Source: Paenibacillus xylanivorans
GTDB lineage: Bacteria > Bacillota > Bacilli > Paenibacillales > Paenibacillaceae
Direction of reading: 5' to 3'
Assembly (NCBI RefSeq): GCF_001280595.1
Contig: NZ_LITU01000060.1
Span: 1 to 59,396, forward strand
Length of the DNA stretch: 59,396 nt
Shown piece after piece: positions 45,857 to 54,776 of the stretch (within the stretch, counting starts at the first letter, position 1; each line of letters starts with the position of its first letter). The notes under the pieces are model-generated. The model was not told the DNA's origin. It did not search any database and worked only from the letters and a program-made list of their open reading frames with translations. The translations under genes were made by a program, and so were the position numbers.

Positions 45857-48046
45857 ATGAGCATTTATATTGATCAGGAGAAGCTTCAATTTCATCTACA
45901 GACTCCAAAGGCTAGCTACGTATTTCAGGTACTGCCTTCGGGGTATTTGGTACATCTGTATTATGGCAAAAGACTGCGTGATACCGATCTGAGCTGGCTT
46001 CACGTGCGCACGGAGCGTGCTTCTTTCAGTCCCAATCCGGTACCGGAAGACCGGACGATCTCCTTCGACACGTTGGCGCAAGAGTTGCCAGTATACGGTA
46101 CAAGTGATTTCCGTAATCCGGCAATCCAATTGGAGCTTGAGAACGGTTCAACGGTTTCGGAGTTTACGTATACAGGACATCAACTGATCAAAGGAAAGGC
46201 AGCGCTTGCCGGGCTGCCGGCAACTTATGTTGAGTCTGACGATGAGGCCGAGACACTCATCGTTGAACTGGAAGACCGTGTTGCAGGGATCAAGATTGAA
46301 CTTAGCTACACGGCCTTTACAACATTTAATGCGATTACGCGTTCCATGCGTATCGTTAATGAAAGCGCTACCTCGGTGAATATTGCACGTGCGCTCAGTT
46401 CTTCCGTTGATTTCCCGCATGCCGATTACGAATTGCTGCAACTGTCAGGAGCATGGACGCGTGAACGGGACATCGTTCGCAGACCGCTTGCTTCCGGCCT
46501 GCAAGGCATCGAGAGCCGTCGCGGCTCAAGCAGTCATCAGCAGAACCCGTTCATTGCACTGATGACACCGGGTACAGACGAAGATCAGGGTGAAGTCTAC
46601 GGGTTCAGCCTTGTATATAGCGGCAGCTTCACTGCACAGGCAGAAGTGGATCAGTTCCACACCACTCGTGTATCGCTGGGAATTAATCCGTTTGAGTTCA
46701 GCTGGAAGTTGGATTCGCAGGAGTCATTCCAGACACCTGAGACGGTTATGGTCTATTCGGATGCAGGTCTCGATGGCATGTCTCAGTCGTATCATAAACT
46801 GTATCGCGAGCGCCTTGCACGTGGCAAGTTCCGTAATGCAGAGCGTCCGGTTCTGGTCAATAACTGGGAAGCGACCTATTTCGGCTTCAACGCAGATAAG
46901 ATTGAGCAGATCGCTCAGGCAGGGAAGAAGCTTGGCATTGAACTGTTCGTACTGGATGACGGATGGTTCGGACATCGGGACAGCGATAACTCCTCACTCG
47001 GTGACTGGATTGTGGACAAGAACAAACTGCCACAAGGTTTGGATGATTTGGCCAACCGGGTAACCAGTCTGGACATGCAGTTCGGACTATGGTTCGAGCC
47101 TGAGATGATTTCGCCAGACAGCGAATTGTACCGTGCTCATCCGGACTGGTGTCTGCATGTGCCGGATCGCCGCCGGACGGAAGGGCGCCAACAATTGGTA
47201 CTCGATTTCTCCCGTCAGGATGTGCGTGATGAGATTGTACGCATGCTAAGCGATGTCCTTGGATCTGCGCCTATCACTTATGTGAAATGGGACATGAACC
47301 GGAATATGACGGAGGTAGGTTCTGCATTGCTGCCAGCAGACAGACAGCGTGAGACTGCGCATCGTTATATGCTTGGATTGTACGAAGTCATGGAACGTAT
47401 TACTTCAGCATTCCCTAATATCCTGTTCGAGAGCTGTTCAGGTGGTGGCGGCCGTTTTGATCCAGGTATGCTGTATTACATGCCGCAAACGTGGACCAGC
47501 GATAATACGGACGCGATATCCCGTCTGCGTATTCAGTATGGTACAAGTCTGGTATATCCGGTAAGTTCAATGGGATCACATATCTCAGCGGTTCCCAATC
47601 ACCAGGTTAATCGAATTACTTCTCTGGAGATTCGTGGACATGTCGCCATGTCCGGTAACTTTGGATACGAGTTGGATTTGACTCGTTTCACAGAGGAAGA
47701 GAATGCCATCGTGAAGGCCCAGGTTGAGCTGTACAAGGAAATTCGGGGAACCATTCAATATGGGACGTTCCGTCGCTTGCTAAGTCCGTTTGAGGGGAAT
47801 GAAACGGCATGGATGTTTATTGCTCCAGATGGCAGCGAAGCCGTCGTATTCTACTTCCGTGTGCTGTCTGAACCGAATGCTCCGCTCCAACGTCTGAAGC
47901 TGAAGGGCCTGGACCCTGATGCGGATTACCGCTTGAAAGGTGGTTCCGAGACGTTTACCGGGGATGCGCTGATGTATGGAGGGATCTCCGTAGGCCGTAT
48001 ATCTGGAGACTATCTGAGTGAAATGTTCCGATTCGAACGGGTATAA
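45857..48046 (+). CDS. alpha-galactosidase, GH36
   Basis: A 729-residue cytoplasmic glycosidase, the same length as Geobacillus GH36 enzymes. The N-terminal beta-sandwich (about 1-330) is followed by a TIM barrel with WEATYF, LDDGWFGHRDSDNSSLGDW and WFEPEMISPDSELYR. The nucleophile Asp479 is in KWDMNRNMTE, ESCSGGGGRFDPGML follows, and the acid/base Asp549 is in SDNTDA. It releases alpha-1,6-galactose from melibiose or raffinose-family sugars. AGGTGGAGGAG precedes the ATG. No sugar transporter is adjacent. A cre-like site suggests glucose repression. Confidence 0.93.
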   Translation: MSIYIDQEKLQFHLQTPKASYVFQVLPSGYLVHLYYGKRLRDTDLSWLHVRTERASFSPNPVPEDRTISFDTLAQELPVYGTSDFRNPAIQLELENGSTVSEFTYTGHQLIKGKAALAGLPATYVESDDEAETLIVELEDRVAGIKIELSYTAFTTFNAITRSMRIVNESATSVNIARALSSSVDFPHADYELLQLSGAWTRERDIVRRPLASGLQGIESRRGSSSHQQNPFIALMTPGTDEDQGEVYGFSLVYSGSFTAQAEVDQFHTTRVSLGINPFEFSWKLDSQESFQTPETVMVYSDAGLDGMSQSYHKLYRERLARGKFRNAERPVLVNNWEATYFGFNADKIEQIAQAGKKLGIELFVLDDGWFGHRDSDNSSLGDWIVDKNKLPQGLDDLANRVTSLDMQFGLWFEPEMISPDSELYRAHPDWCLHVPDRRRTEGRQQLVLDFSRQDVRDEIVRMLSDVLGSAPITYVKWDMNRNMTEVGSALLPADRQRETAHRYMLGLYEVMERITSAFPNILFESCSGGGGRFDPGMLYYMPQTWTSDNTDAISRLRIQYGTSLVYPVSSMGSHISAVPNHQVNRITSLEIRGHVAMSGNFGYELDLTRFTEEENAIVKAQVELYKEIRGTIQYGTFRRLLSPFEGNETAWMFIAPDGSEAVVFYFRVLSEPNAPLQRLKLKGLDPDADYRLKGGSETFTGDALMYGGISVGRISGDYLSEMFRFERV

Positions 48047-48079
48047 TAAACTGGCGTGAATGCAGTGTTTGTCAGGGGA

Positions 48080-48118
48080 GACCGGAAGACGTCGGGCAGA
48101 CGTTTTTCGGTCTTTTCT
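48080..48118 (+). terminator. terminator of the alpha-galactosidase gene
   Basis: AGACCGGAA pairs with TTTCGGTCT with an inner GACGT/ACGT(T) pairing, followed by TTTCTC. Confidence 0.6.
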
Positions 48119-48320
48119 CATGACTGAGACGAAGGTTTGATACGTAATCTCAATTGTAAGAACTTGTAACCTGGACGAATGCTGGAAATCTGAACGGGAT
48201 TTTGTGATAATATAGGGGAGAGGAATCTGCATGAATGCAGGTTCAATACTGTGATTACAGCAGCAAAGCTGCCCTGAACAAGCTTCAACTGAACGATTCA
48301 GGAAGGAAAGAGGGATTTAT

Positions 48321-50543
48321 TTGTCTGAACAGGAAACGGTTCTGGAACCCAATGAAGAAACAATAAAGGCAGAACGCCATGAACGAATCATCAAACAGGT
48401 AGCCAAGGAACTGTCACTGTCCTTGAAGCAGGTCCGCACAACGTCGGAGCTTCTGGACGAAGGCAATACGATTCCATTTATCGCCCGCTACCGTAAAGAA
48501 ATGACTGGAGAGCTGGATGAGAACCAGCTGCGGCTCATTGAAGAACGCATCGTATACTTGCGTAATCTGGAAGACCGCAAAGTGGAAGTCATCCGTATTA
48601 TAGAGGAACAAGGCAAGCTGACCGGAGAACTGAAACGGTCCATCACCCAGGCAGTTAAGCTGCAGGAAGTGGAGGACTTGTACCGTCCGTTTCGTCAGAA
48701 GCGGAAAACCCGTGCCAGTGTAGCGAAGGAAAAAGGTCTGGAACCACTCGCTGTATGGATATGGGGTCAACCGAAGCAAGGGAATGCCCTGGAGGAAGCT
48801 GAGCGTTATATCAATGCTGAGCTTGGGGTAGAAGATGCAGAGGCAGCACTTCAGGGAGCCAAAGACATTTTGGCTGAGAATATTGCAGATGATGCTGCTA
48901 TTCGTGCATGGATTCGTCGTTATACGCTTGATCATGGCATGCTGACTTCAGAAGCGAAGGATGCTGAGCAGGAGTCAGTCTACGAGAACTACTATGATTA
49001 TCGTGAATTAGCCAAAAAAATGCCTCCTCACCGCATTCTCGCAATTAACCGCGGTGAACGTGAAAACATTTTGAAAGTGGGTCTGGACGTGCAGTCTGAA
49101 CCGGCTCACCGTCATATGGAAGGACAAATCATCAAGGGTGTATCTGCGGTTCAGGACATTTTGCGTGCCGTGATTGAAGATGCTTACAAACGATTGATTG
49201 CTCCTTCGATTGAACGTGAGGTTCGTGCGGAATTGACGGAGAAAGGGGAGAATCAGGCGATATCCGTATTCTCGGCTAATCTGCGCAATCTGTTGCTTCA
49301 ACCTCCCATTCATGGCAAACGGGTGCTTGGTGTCGATCCAGCCTATCGTACTGGCTGTAAGCTTGCTGTAGTAGACGATACGGGCAAGCTGCTTGAAGTG
49401 GCCGTTACGTACCCAACACCGCCACATAACAAAAAGCGTGAAGCTGCCGAAGTATTCCATCGGATGATCAAGCAATATGATATTGGACTGATTGTTATCG
49501 GTAATGGTACCGGATCCCGTGAGTCGGAACAATTTGTTGCTGAGATCATTCAGGAGAACGGCGATGAGAGTCTCGTGTATTTGATCGTCAATGAAGCTGG
49601 GGCGAGTGTGTATTCCGCTTCCAAGCTGGCGCAGGAAGAATTTCCGGATCTGGACGTTGCAGAGCGAAGTGCTGCTTCGATTGCCCGCCGAGTGCAAGAC
49701 CCGCTGGCTGAGCTGGTTAAAATCGATCCAAAATCCATTGGTGTAGGTCAATATCAGCATGACGTATCTCAAAAAATATTGGAAGAAAGCTTAAAGGCTG
49801 TAGTAGAATCCGCAGTTAACCATGTGGGCGTGGATGTGAACACGGCTTCACCTTCACTGCTGTCTTATGTTGCAGGCGTAAATGCCACCATTGCCAAAAA
49901 TATCGTGAAATACCGCGAAGAGAACGGCCGATTCACGAATCGTCGCCAGTTGCAGAAGGTACCGCGTCTGGGTGCCAAAACCTATGAGCAATGCGTAGGC
50001 TTTATGCGGATTGGGGAAGGCGAGAATCCGCTGGATCGCACACCGATTCACCCTGAATCGTATAAGGTCGTTGATCAGCTCTTTAAGGAGCTTCAGGTTG
50101 CGCTGGACAAGTTGGGAAGCAAGGAACTGTCTGTACTCTTGTCTGAGCAACAACCGGAACAGCTGGCTGTGAAGCTGGATGTGGGTGTGCCTACACTGCG
50201 TGACATTCTGGACAGCTTGCAGCGTCCGGGTCGTGACCCGCGTGAGGAAATGCCGCTACCGATCTTCCGCACCGATGTGCTCAAAATTGAGGACTTGGTG
50301 GAAGGTATGGAGCTGCAAGGTACGGTTCGTAACGTGATTGACTTTGGTGCTTTTGTAGATATCGGCATCAAGAGTGATGGACTTGTCCATATCTCACAGC
50401 TGAGCAACGGTTACGTCAAACATCCGATGGATGTTGTATCTGTCGGGGATAATGTAACGGTTTGGGTTATGAACGTGGATACCAAAAAAGGCCGTGTCGG
50501 CCTCACGATGAAGAAGCCTACTTCTTCTAAGCAGTCTTCCTAA
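48321..50543 (+). CDS. tex: Tex-family RNA-binding protein
   Basis: A 740-residue Tex/YqgF-fold protein. The N-terminal helical part includes TSELLDEGNTIPFIARYRKEMTGELDENQLR. A YqgF-like RNase H fold reads VLGVDPAYRTGCKLAVVD...IGNGTGSRESE. The helix-hairpin-helix core has SIGVGQYQHDV, SPSLLSYVAGVNATIAKNIVKYREENGRFTNR and VPRLGAKTYEQCVGFMRI. The S1 domain is about residues 655-730 (MELQGTVRNVIDFGAFVDIGIKSDGLVHISQLS). It binds nucleic acid and affects transcription and translation. The TTG start follows AGGAAAGAGGG. Confidence 0.95.
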   Translation: MSEQETVLEPNEETIKAERHERIIKQVAKELSLSLKQVRTTSELLDEGNTIPFIARYRKEMTGELDENQLRLIEERIVYLRNLEDRKVEVIRIIEEQGKLTGELKRSITQAVKLQEVEDLYRPFRQKRKTRASVAKEKGLEPLAVWIWGQPKQGNALEEAERYINAELGVEDAEAALQGAKDILAENIADDAAIRAWIRRYTLDHGMLTSEAKDAEQESVYENYYDYRELAKKMPPHRILAINRGERENILKVGLDVQSEPAHRHMEGQIIKGVSAVQDILRAVIEDAYKRLIAPSIEREVRAELTEKGENQAISVFSANLRNLLLQPPIHGKRVLGVDPAYRTGCKLAVVDDTGKLLEVAVTYPTPPHNKKREAAEVFHRMIKQYDIGLIVIGNGTGSRESEQFVAEIIQENGDESLVYLIVNEAGASVYSASKLAQEEFPDLDVAERSAASIARRVQDPLAELVKIDPKSIGVGQYQHDVSQKILEESLKAVVESAVNHVGVDVNTASPSLLSYVAGVNATIAKNIVKYREENGRFTNRRQLQKVPRLGAKTYEQCVGFMRIGEGENPLDRTPIHPESYKVVDQLFKELQVALDKLGSKELSVLLSEQQPEQLAVKLDVGVPTLRDILDSLQRPGRDPREEMPLPIFRTDVLKIEDLVEGMELQGTVRNVIDFGAFVDIGIKSDGLVHISQLSNGYVKHPMDVVSVGDNVTVWVMNVDTKKGRVGLTMKKPTSSKQSS

Positions 50544-50562
50544 TGCAACACAATGATCGGAG

Positions 50563-50598
50563 AACAGCCTTCCCTGTGAATGGGAAGGCTGTTTGTTG
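50563..50598 (+). terminator. Rho-independent terminator of tex
   Basis: AACAGCCTTCCC pairs perfectly with GGGAAGGCTGTT around TGTGAAT, followed by TGTTGT. It lies on the plus strand before the convergent cmpA gene. Confidence 0.7.
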
Positions 50599-50697
50599 TC
50601 AGTTATAATAGTACTGTTGCCCGTACTGTATTCATCGAAGGGATTTTATGAAAGAAGTGAGAGCTTGAAGTGGACGAAAGTGAGTGGTGTCAGATGC

Positions 50698-50841
50698 TTA
50701 AAGTTCGCTGTCCGCGCTGCGCGGGGTGCCACTTGTCGGTTTGTTTCTGTAAAAGAACCAACATTCGTTCAGCAGCTTGATCTGTCTGCTGTCCTTTTTG
50801 TGAAATGCACGCATCAGTTGATTGCAAAGCCATTGAGGCAA
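50698..50841 (-). CDS. cmpA: cortex morphogenetic protein CmpA
   Basis: A 47-residue protein found by reading the minus strand. It starts with TTG behind AAGAGGAGGAG and carries MPQWLCNQLMRAF, DSRQIKLLNECWFFYRNK, the hallmark of CmpA. CmpA is a small spore factor that promotes ClpXP-dependent breakdown of SpoIVA in cells with faulty coats and so links coat and cortex assembly. The last 13 residues (PTSGTPRSADSEL) extend beyond the usual end. It lies between tex and sprT and is convergent with tex. Expression in the mother cell is expected. Confidence 0.88.
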   Translation of the reverse strand: MPQWLCNQLMRAFHKKDSRQIKLLNECWFFYRNKPTSGTPRSADSEL

Positions 50842-50972
50842 GGGTATCTCCTCCTCTTGCATAATTCATCTGTACGTTAGCATATGTGGCAATAGCCTGG
50901 ACTGTGCGGATTAACCAGTGAGGAACACGGAAAATTCAATATCTATACGGATATGGATTAAAGGGCGAAAAA

Positions 50973-51008
50973 AAAAGCACAACTCCCGCTTTTAGGAGAT
51001 ATGCTTTT
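50973..51008 (-). terminator. Rho-independent terminator
   Basis: On the minus strand AAAAGCATATCTCC pairs with GGGAGTTGTGCTTTT (one interior mismatch), followed by a long run of T. It ends the transcript of the gene at 51046-51402, about 150 bases upstream of cmpA. Confidence 0.75.
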
Positions 51009-51045
51009 GGTTCCATCCTGAATTAATAAAAAGTTCATAAGTGGA

Positions 51046-51402
51046 TTAGAGTGATTCCATCTCTTCTTCATACCATTGCTCTAATTGGGCCTGAAGCGCC
51101 CGGATCTCAGTGAGCAGTGAAATCAAAGGATATTCACTCTCTCTAAGTGCTGCGAAGCTTTGTTCAAGCGCATTGATGTAATCAAGGCCTCCGATGATGG
51201 AGAGTTGCTCGTCCAGAAGGTCAAGATTGTCACATTCAGCGATTGCCCAAGGCAGAACAGGTACATCTGCTGCGGTAAGTTTGTCAATTTCTTTGTGCAG
51301 GCGCAGGTTGAGCGCACTGAGTTGATAAGCGTAATCGGCGGGCATTTCCACAAACTGCAAGTGCTGTTCCTGCTGCAGGATGACGTAGCGCATTGTAGGC
51401 AT
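51046..51402 (-). CDS. small protein of unknown function
   Basis: A 118-residue acidic, mostly helical protein (LHKEIDKLTAADVPVLPWAIAECDNLDLLDEQLSIIGGLDYINALEQSF, ending QLEQWYEEEMESL). ATG 51402 is 13 bases after GGGGAG, slightly far; ATG 51429 is nine codons upstream but has no site. I recognise no domain. The position between cmpA and sprT and the dedicated terminator support it being a real gene. Confidence 0.6.
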   Translation of the reverse strand: MPTMRYVILQQEQHLQFVEMPADYAYQLSALNLRLHKEIDKLTAADVPVLPWAIAECDNLDLLDEQLSIIGGLDYINALEQSFAALRESEYPLISLLTEIRALQAQLEQWYEEEMESL

Positions 51403-51521
51403 AACGAGTAATAATCTCCCCTCATACATTCTACTTGACAGTGTAGCCTACGAAACGGTTAAAATTCAAGTATTATGGCGGAAAACAAATGGCCCCAAGG
51501 GTGAGAAAGGAATGAAAACCG

Positions 51522-51983
51522 ATGGAAAATGAGGAATTGCAGCAATGGATTGAGCAGGTGTCACTGGATCATTTCGGGGTTCCGTTCACTCACGAGGCAC
51601 TGTTTAACCGTCGTCTGACCACTACAGGTGGGCGTTATATGCTCAAGAGTCACCGCATCGAAATTAATCCTCATCAGCTCGAAGTCTATGGGCGGGAAGA
51701 GGTTGAGAAGATCATCAAGCATGAACTGTGTCACTACCATCTGCACATCCGTGGACGGGGATACCAACACCGGGACCCTGAATTCAAAGCCTTGTTGCAG
51801 AAGGTGGGCGGTTCCCGGTTCTGTCAGTCCCTTCCGGATGGAAAGGGCAGAAAGCCATTACCCTATCGCTACAAGCTGGTGTGCAAGAGCTGTGGCACGG
51901 AATATTTGCGTAAACGCAAAGTTGACCCGAAGCGTTACCGCTGCGGTCGTTGTGCGGGAAAGTTGCTATTGCGCGAAATATAA
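51522..51983 (+). CDS. sprT: SprT-family zinc-metalloprotease-like protein
   Basis: A 153-residue protein with the metalloprotease motif HELCHYH (His67, Glu68, His71) and a C-terminal zinc ribbon (VCKSCGTEYLRKRKVDPKRYRCGRCAGKL). Eukaryotic relatives (Spartan) cut proteins cross-linked to DNA; the bacterial role is unknown. GAAAGGAATG lies before the ATG. In Bacillus the sprT-like gene ydcK also lies near tex. An AT-rich, weak terminator-like hairpin follows (about 51985-52042). Confidence 0.9.
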   Translation: MENEELQQWIEQVSLDHFGVPFTHEALFNRRLTTTGGRYMLKSHRIEINPHQLEVYGREEVEKIIKHELCHYHLHIRGRGYQHRDPEFKALLQKVGGSRFCQSLPDGKGRKPLPYRYKLVCKSCGTEYLRKRKVDPKRYRCGRCAGKLLLREI

Positions 51984-52120
51984 TGAAAATATTGTTTTCC
52001 GAATCATATATAAGCGATCTTAAGAAAATTGTAATATTTTTATAAACCTCCTTGTCATTATTTCATAGTAAGCTGGTGTAGTCCGGATAATGAATTGCAT
52101 GGACTAAGGAGGAGCGAGGA

Positions 52121-52822
52121 ATGACAGTATATAATGTACTTGTTGTGGATGATGATCCCGATATTTGTAATGCGATTGAGATTTATTTGCGTAGTGAAGG
52201 AATTGTAGTGTGCAAGGCAGCAGATGGGCAGGAAGCGATAAGAAAAATCAGGGAAGAAGAAGTTCACCTCATTGTAATGGATGTAATGATGCCCAATTTG
52301 GATGGGATACAGGCAACTTTCAAAATACGTGAGAACTGCAATGTACCGATTATTATTTTGTCTGCCAAAACGGAGGACTACGACAAAATTCTTGGTCTAA
52401 ATATTGGAGCTGATGATTACATAGCCAAACCCTTCAATCCCTTGGAACTGGTTGCCAGAGTGAAATCCCAGTTGCGTCGATTTACAGGGCTTGGAACACA
52501 GCAAATCGATCGGGACGATGAACAAGAAATTGAGGTCAGGGAACTGGTGCTTAACAATAGGAGGAAAAAAGTAACGCTGGACGGTGAAGAGATTCGATTG
52601 ACTCCAACGGAGTTTCATATTTTGAAATTGTTGATGGAGAATACGGGACGTGTTTTTGCCATTGATGAAATCTATGAACGTGTTTGGAAAGAGCCAGCCT
52701 TTCAGCCAGAAAACACGGTGGCTGTGCATATTCGCCGAATCAGGGAGAAAATTGAGTTTAATCCCAGAGAACCGAAGTATGTAAAGGTGGTGTGGGGCAT
52801 TGGCTACAAGATGGAAGGTTAA
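52121..52822 (+). CDS. OmpR-family response regulator (VanR-like)
   Basis: A 233-residue regulator. The receiver domain has acidic residues DDDPD (10-14), the phosphorylated Asp54 in VMDVMMPN and Lys near 103 in AKPF. The winged-helix effector (about 135-230) has VTLDGEEIRLTPTEFHILKLLMENTGRVFAIDEIYERVW and AVHIRRIREKIEFNPREPKYVKVVWGIGYKME. AAGGAGGAG precedes the ATG. Its stop is one base from the kinase start. The signal is not evident from neighbours; no vancomycin-resistance genes are present. Confidence 0.93.
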   Translation: MTVYNVLVVDDDPDICNAIEIYLRSEGIVVCKAADGQEAIRKIREEEVHLIVMDVMMPNLDGIQATFKIRENCNVPIIILSAKTEDYDKILGLNIGADDYIAKPFNPLELVARVKSQLRRFTGLGTQQIDRDDEQEIEVRELVLNNRRKKVTLDGEEIRLTPTEFHILKLLMENTGRVFAIDEIYERVWKEPAFQPENTVAVHIRRIREKIEFNPREPKYVKVVWGIGYKMEG

Positions 52823-52823
52823 T

Positions 52824-54371
52824 GTGGTCCCTTATATGATTCGATTTGTTTTGATCAGCTGCAGTACCCTTATGTTTTTTTATGTCATCTCACGAAGTTT
52901 CCAGAATATTGATTTTGTTTTTCGAGGCTGGGGTATTCAGAATGATCCGTCTTTAATCATATGTTTGTTACTGATCGCTGTTTTATTTGTGTTTAGCAAC
53001 CGATTACCACTGCCTAAGGGTAGCAGATATGTGAAGATGAAGAATTGGATTTCGGTTGGAGTGGCTATGGATGTACAAATATTGCTTTATTTTGTCATTG
53101 GTATACCGCTGTTCTGTGGAACGGTTATTGTCATGCAGGGGAACGGCATACGGGTTAGCCAACATGAGTGGATCAACGACATTGTCATGTATATATCTGC
53201 ATTTCTTTTGTCATCCGTGCTGCTCTGTTTTGCGGGGGAGTATGGTAGGGCGGGGATTCGGATGATCGCGGATCGAGCCGCGTTTCGTCAGACCGTCAAT
53301 CAATTATGGTTACGCAAGACGATCCATATGCTGCGGGATGAACTGAAACATGCGACCCCAACTGAAAATAGGATCATCAAAACACTTATCGTTTGGTTTG
53401 TATCTCAATTCGTATTGCTGATCATTGCGTTCGTGCTAGAGGAATTTAGGTTTCCAATCTTGCTGGTAATCGTGGCGTGCAGTGTGATTATCCTAGGTCA
53501 GATCGTGCGAATCATTCATGGTTTGCAAGGATTAACACAAGCTGCTTCAGCCATGGCTTTGGGACGTATGGACGTTCAGCTTCCTCAGCAGACAAACGGT
53601 ATGCTTGACCAACTGACGATGCATATGAACGGCATGAAACAAGGAATTCAGAGTACTGTCGAAAAAAGAGTGAAAAGTGAGCGAATGAAGTCGGAGCTGA
53701 TTACCAATGTCTCACATGATTTAAAAACGCCGCTGACCTCGCTGGTGAGTTATGTGGATTTGTTAAAACGTAATGAAGGTACTGACGAGGAAAAGGCAAA
53801 ATATATTGAGGTGCTGCAACGCAAGACGAAGCGGCTAAGTGTACTTGTTGAAGATTTATTTGAGGCGGCCAAGATGGCCAGTGGAGATGTGGAGTTGCAT
53901 GTGGAGCAAGTTGATGTTGCAGCCTTATTACATCAGGCTTTGGCGGAATATAGTGAGTCTATCGTACAGTCCGGTTTAATTTTCAGAGTAAGTGGCAGGG
54001 ATGGTCCGATGTACGCTCAGTTGGATGGAAAACGTACATGGCGTGTATTCGAGAATTTGCTTGGTAATGTCACTAAATACGGAATGAAGAAATCAAGGGT
54101 GTTTATTGAATTATCAGAAGATGATGCGTATGTGATAGTGTGTATCAAAAACGTTTCTACATTTGAAATGAAGTTTGCAGCAGATGAAATTTTTGAACGT
54201 TTCAAGCGGGGCGACGATTCCCGGAGCACGGAAGGATCAGGACTAGGTTTATCCATTGCGAAAAGTATTGTTGAGCTGCATGGAGGAAGAATGAACATCG
54301 AGATTGATGGCGATCTGTTTAAAGTGACGGTCCATTTTCCAAAATACACCGCAGCAGAAGCAATAAAATAA
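52824..54371 (+). CDS. sensor histidine kinase (VanS-like)
   Basis: A 515-residue membrane kinase starting with GTG at 52824, six bases after GGAAGG, directly after the regulator stop. Several predicted membrane segments fill about residues 1-225, unlike the usual two. A HAMP-like linker follows (about 225-290). The DHp domain has the phospho-accepting His298 in NVSHDLKTPLTSLVSYVDLLKR. The ATP domain has N, G1 and G2 boxes (FENLLGNVTKYGMKKS, STEGSGLGLSIAKSIVELHGG). It pairs with the adjacent response regulator. Confidence 0.92.
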   Translation: MVPYMIRFVLISCSTLMFFYVISRSFQNIDFVFRGWGIQNDPSLIICLLLIAVLFVFSNRLPLPKGSRYVKMKNWISVGVAMDVQILLYFVIGIPLFCGTVIVMQGNGIRVSQHEWINDIVMYISAFLLSSVLLCFAGEYGRAGIRMIADRAAFRQTVNQLWLRKTIHMLRDELKHATPTENRIIKTLIVWFVSQFVLLIIAFVLEEFRFPILLVIVACSVIILGQIVRIIHGLQGLTQAASAMALGRMDVQLPQQTNGMLDQLTMHMNGMKQGIQSTVEKRVKSERMKSELITNVSHDLKTPLTSLVSYVDLLKRNEGTDEEKAKYIEVLQRKTKRLSVLVEDLFEAAKMASGDVELHVEQVDVAALLHQALAEYSESIVQSGLIFRVSGRDGPMYAQLDGKRTWRVFENLLGNVTKYGMKKSRVFIELSEDDAYVIVCIKNVSTFEMKFAADEIFERFKRGDDSRSTEGSGLGLSIAKSIVELHGGRMNIEIDGDLFKVTVHFPKYTAAEAIK

Positions 54372-54439
54372 GCGTATCACCGACTTTTCTATGCGTCCAA
54401 ATGAAAGATCCAAGGCTTCCAAGAAAGTCACTCCAGATG

Positions 54440-54468
54440 TTGACTTGGAATATTAATCATGATAAATT
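54440..54468 (+). promoter_or_regulatory. promoter of the tRNA-Asn/tRNA-Ser pair
   Basis: TTGACT, a 17-base spacer and TAAATT, 22 bases before the tRNA-Asn 5' end. Confidence 0.65.
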
Positions 54469-54489
54469 TAGGTTATTCAAGATTGATAT

Positions 54490-54565
54490 TCCCTGATAGC
54501 TCAGTTGGTAGAGCACTCGACTGTTAATCGAGTTGTCACAGGTTCGAGCCCTGTTCGGGGAGCCA
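54490..54565 (+). tRNA. tRNA-Asn (GTT)
   Basis: A 76-base cloverleaf. The acceptor stem TCCCTGA/TCGGGGA has one G-U pair. D-loop AGCTCAGTTGGTAGAGC, anticodon loop CTGTTAA with anticodon GTT, T-loop GGTTCGAGCC and an encoded CCA are all present. Confidence 0.97.
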
Positions 54566-54570
54566 TTCTT

Positions 54571-54659
54571 GGAGAGATACCCAAGTGGCTATAAGGGGAC
54601 CCTCTGCTAAGGGGTTAGACTGCGTAAGCGGTGCGAGGGTTCGAATCCCTCTCTCTCCG
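54571..54659 (+). tRNA. tRNA-Ser (GCT)
   Basis: An 89-base class II tRNA with the acceptor stem GGAGAGA/TCTCTCC, anticodon loop CTGCTAA with anticodon GCT, a long variable arm (TAGACTGCGTAAGCGGTGC) and T-loop GGTTCGAATCC. The 3' CCA is not encoded. Confidence 0.96.
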
Positions 54660-54677
54660 TTCTGAATAAAGCAAAAC

Positions 54678-54728
54678 AAAATCCCCCTCTTCACGAACCA
54701 TTAACGGTTCGTGAAGAGGGGGATTTTT
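54678..54728. terminator. strong bidirectional terminator after the tRNAs
   Basis: AAATCCCCCTCTTCACGAACC and its exact complement form a 21-base stem around ATTAAC, with TTTTT on the plus side and A/T-rich flank on the other. It also lies downstream of the minus-strand ArsR gene. Confidence 0.92.
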
Positions 54729-54776
54729 GATGTATCGTCATTTTACCAATGTACACACGTATACCCATTTGCCGCC

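Noticed and set aside
52121..54371. Vancomycin-resistance cluster
   Set aside because: The two-component genes resemble VanR/VanS in type, but no vanH, vanA/B or vanX-like genes follow; tRNAs do.
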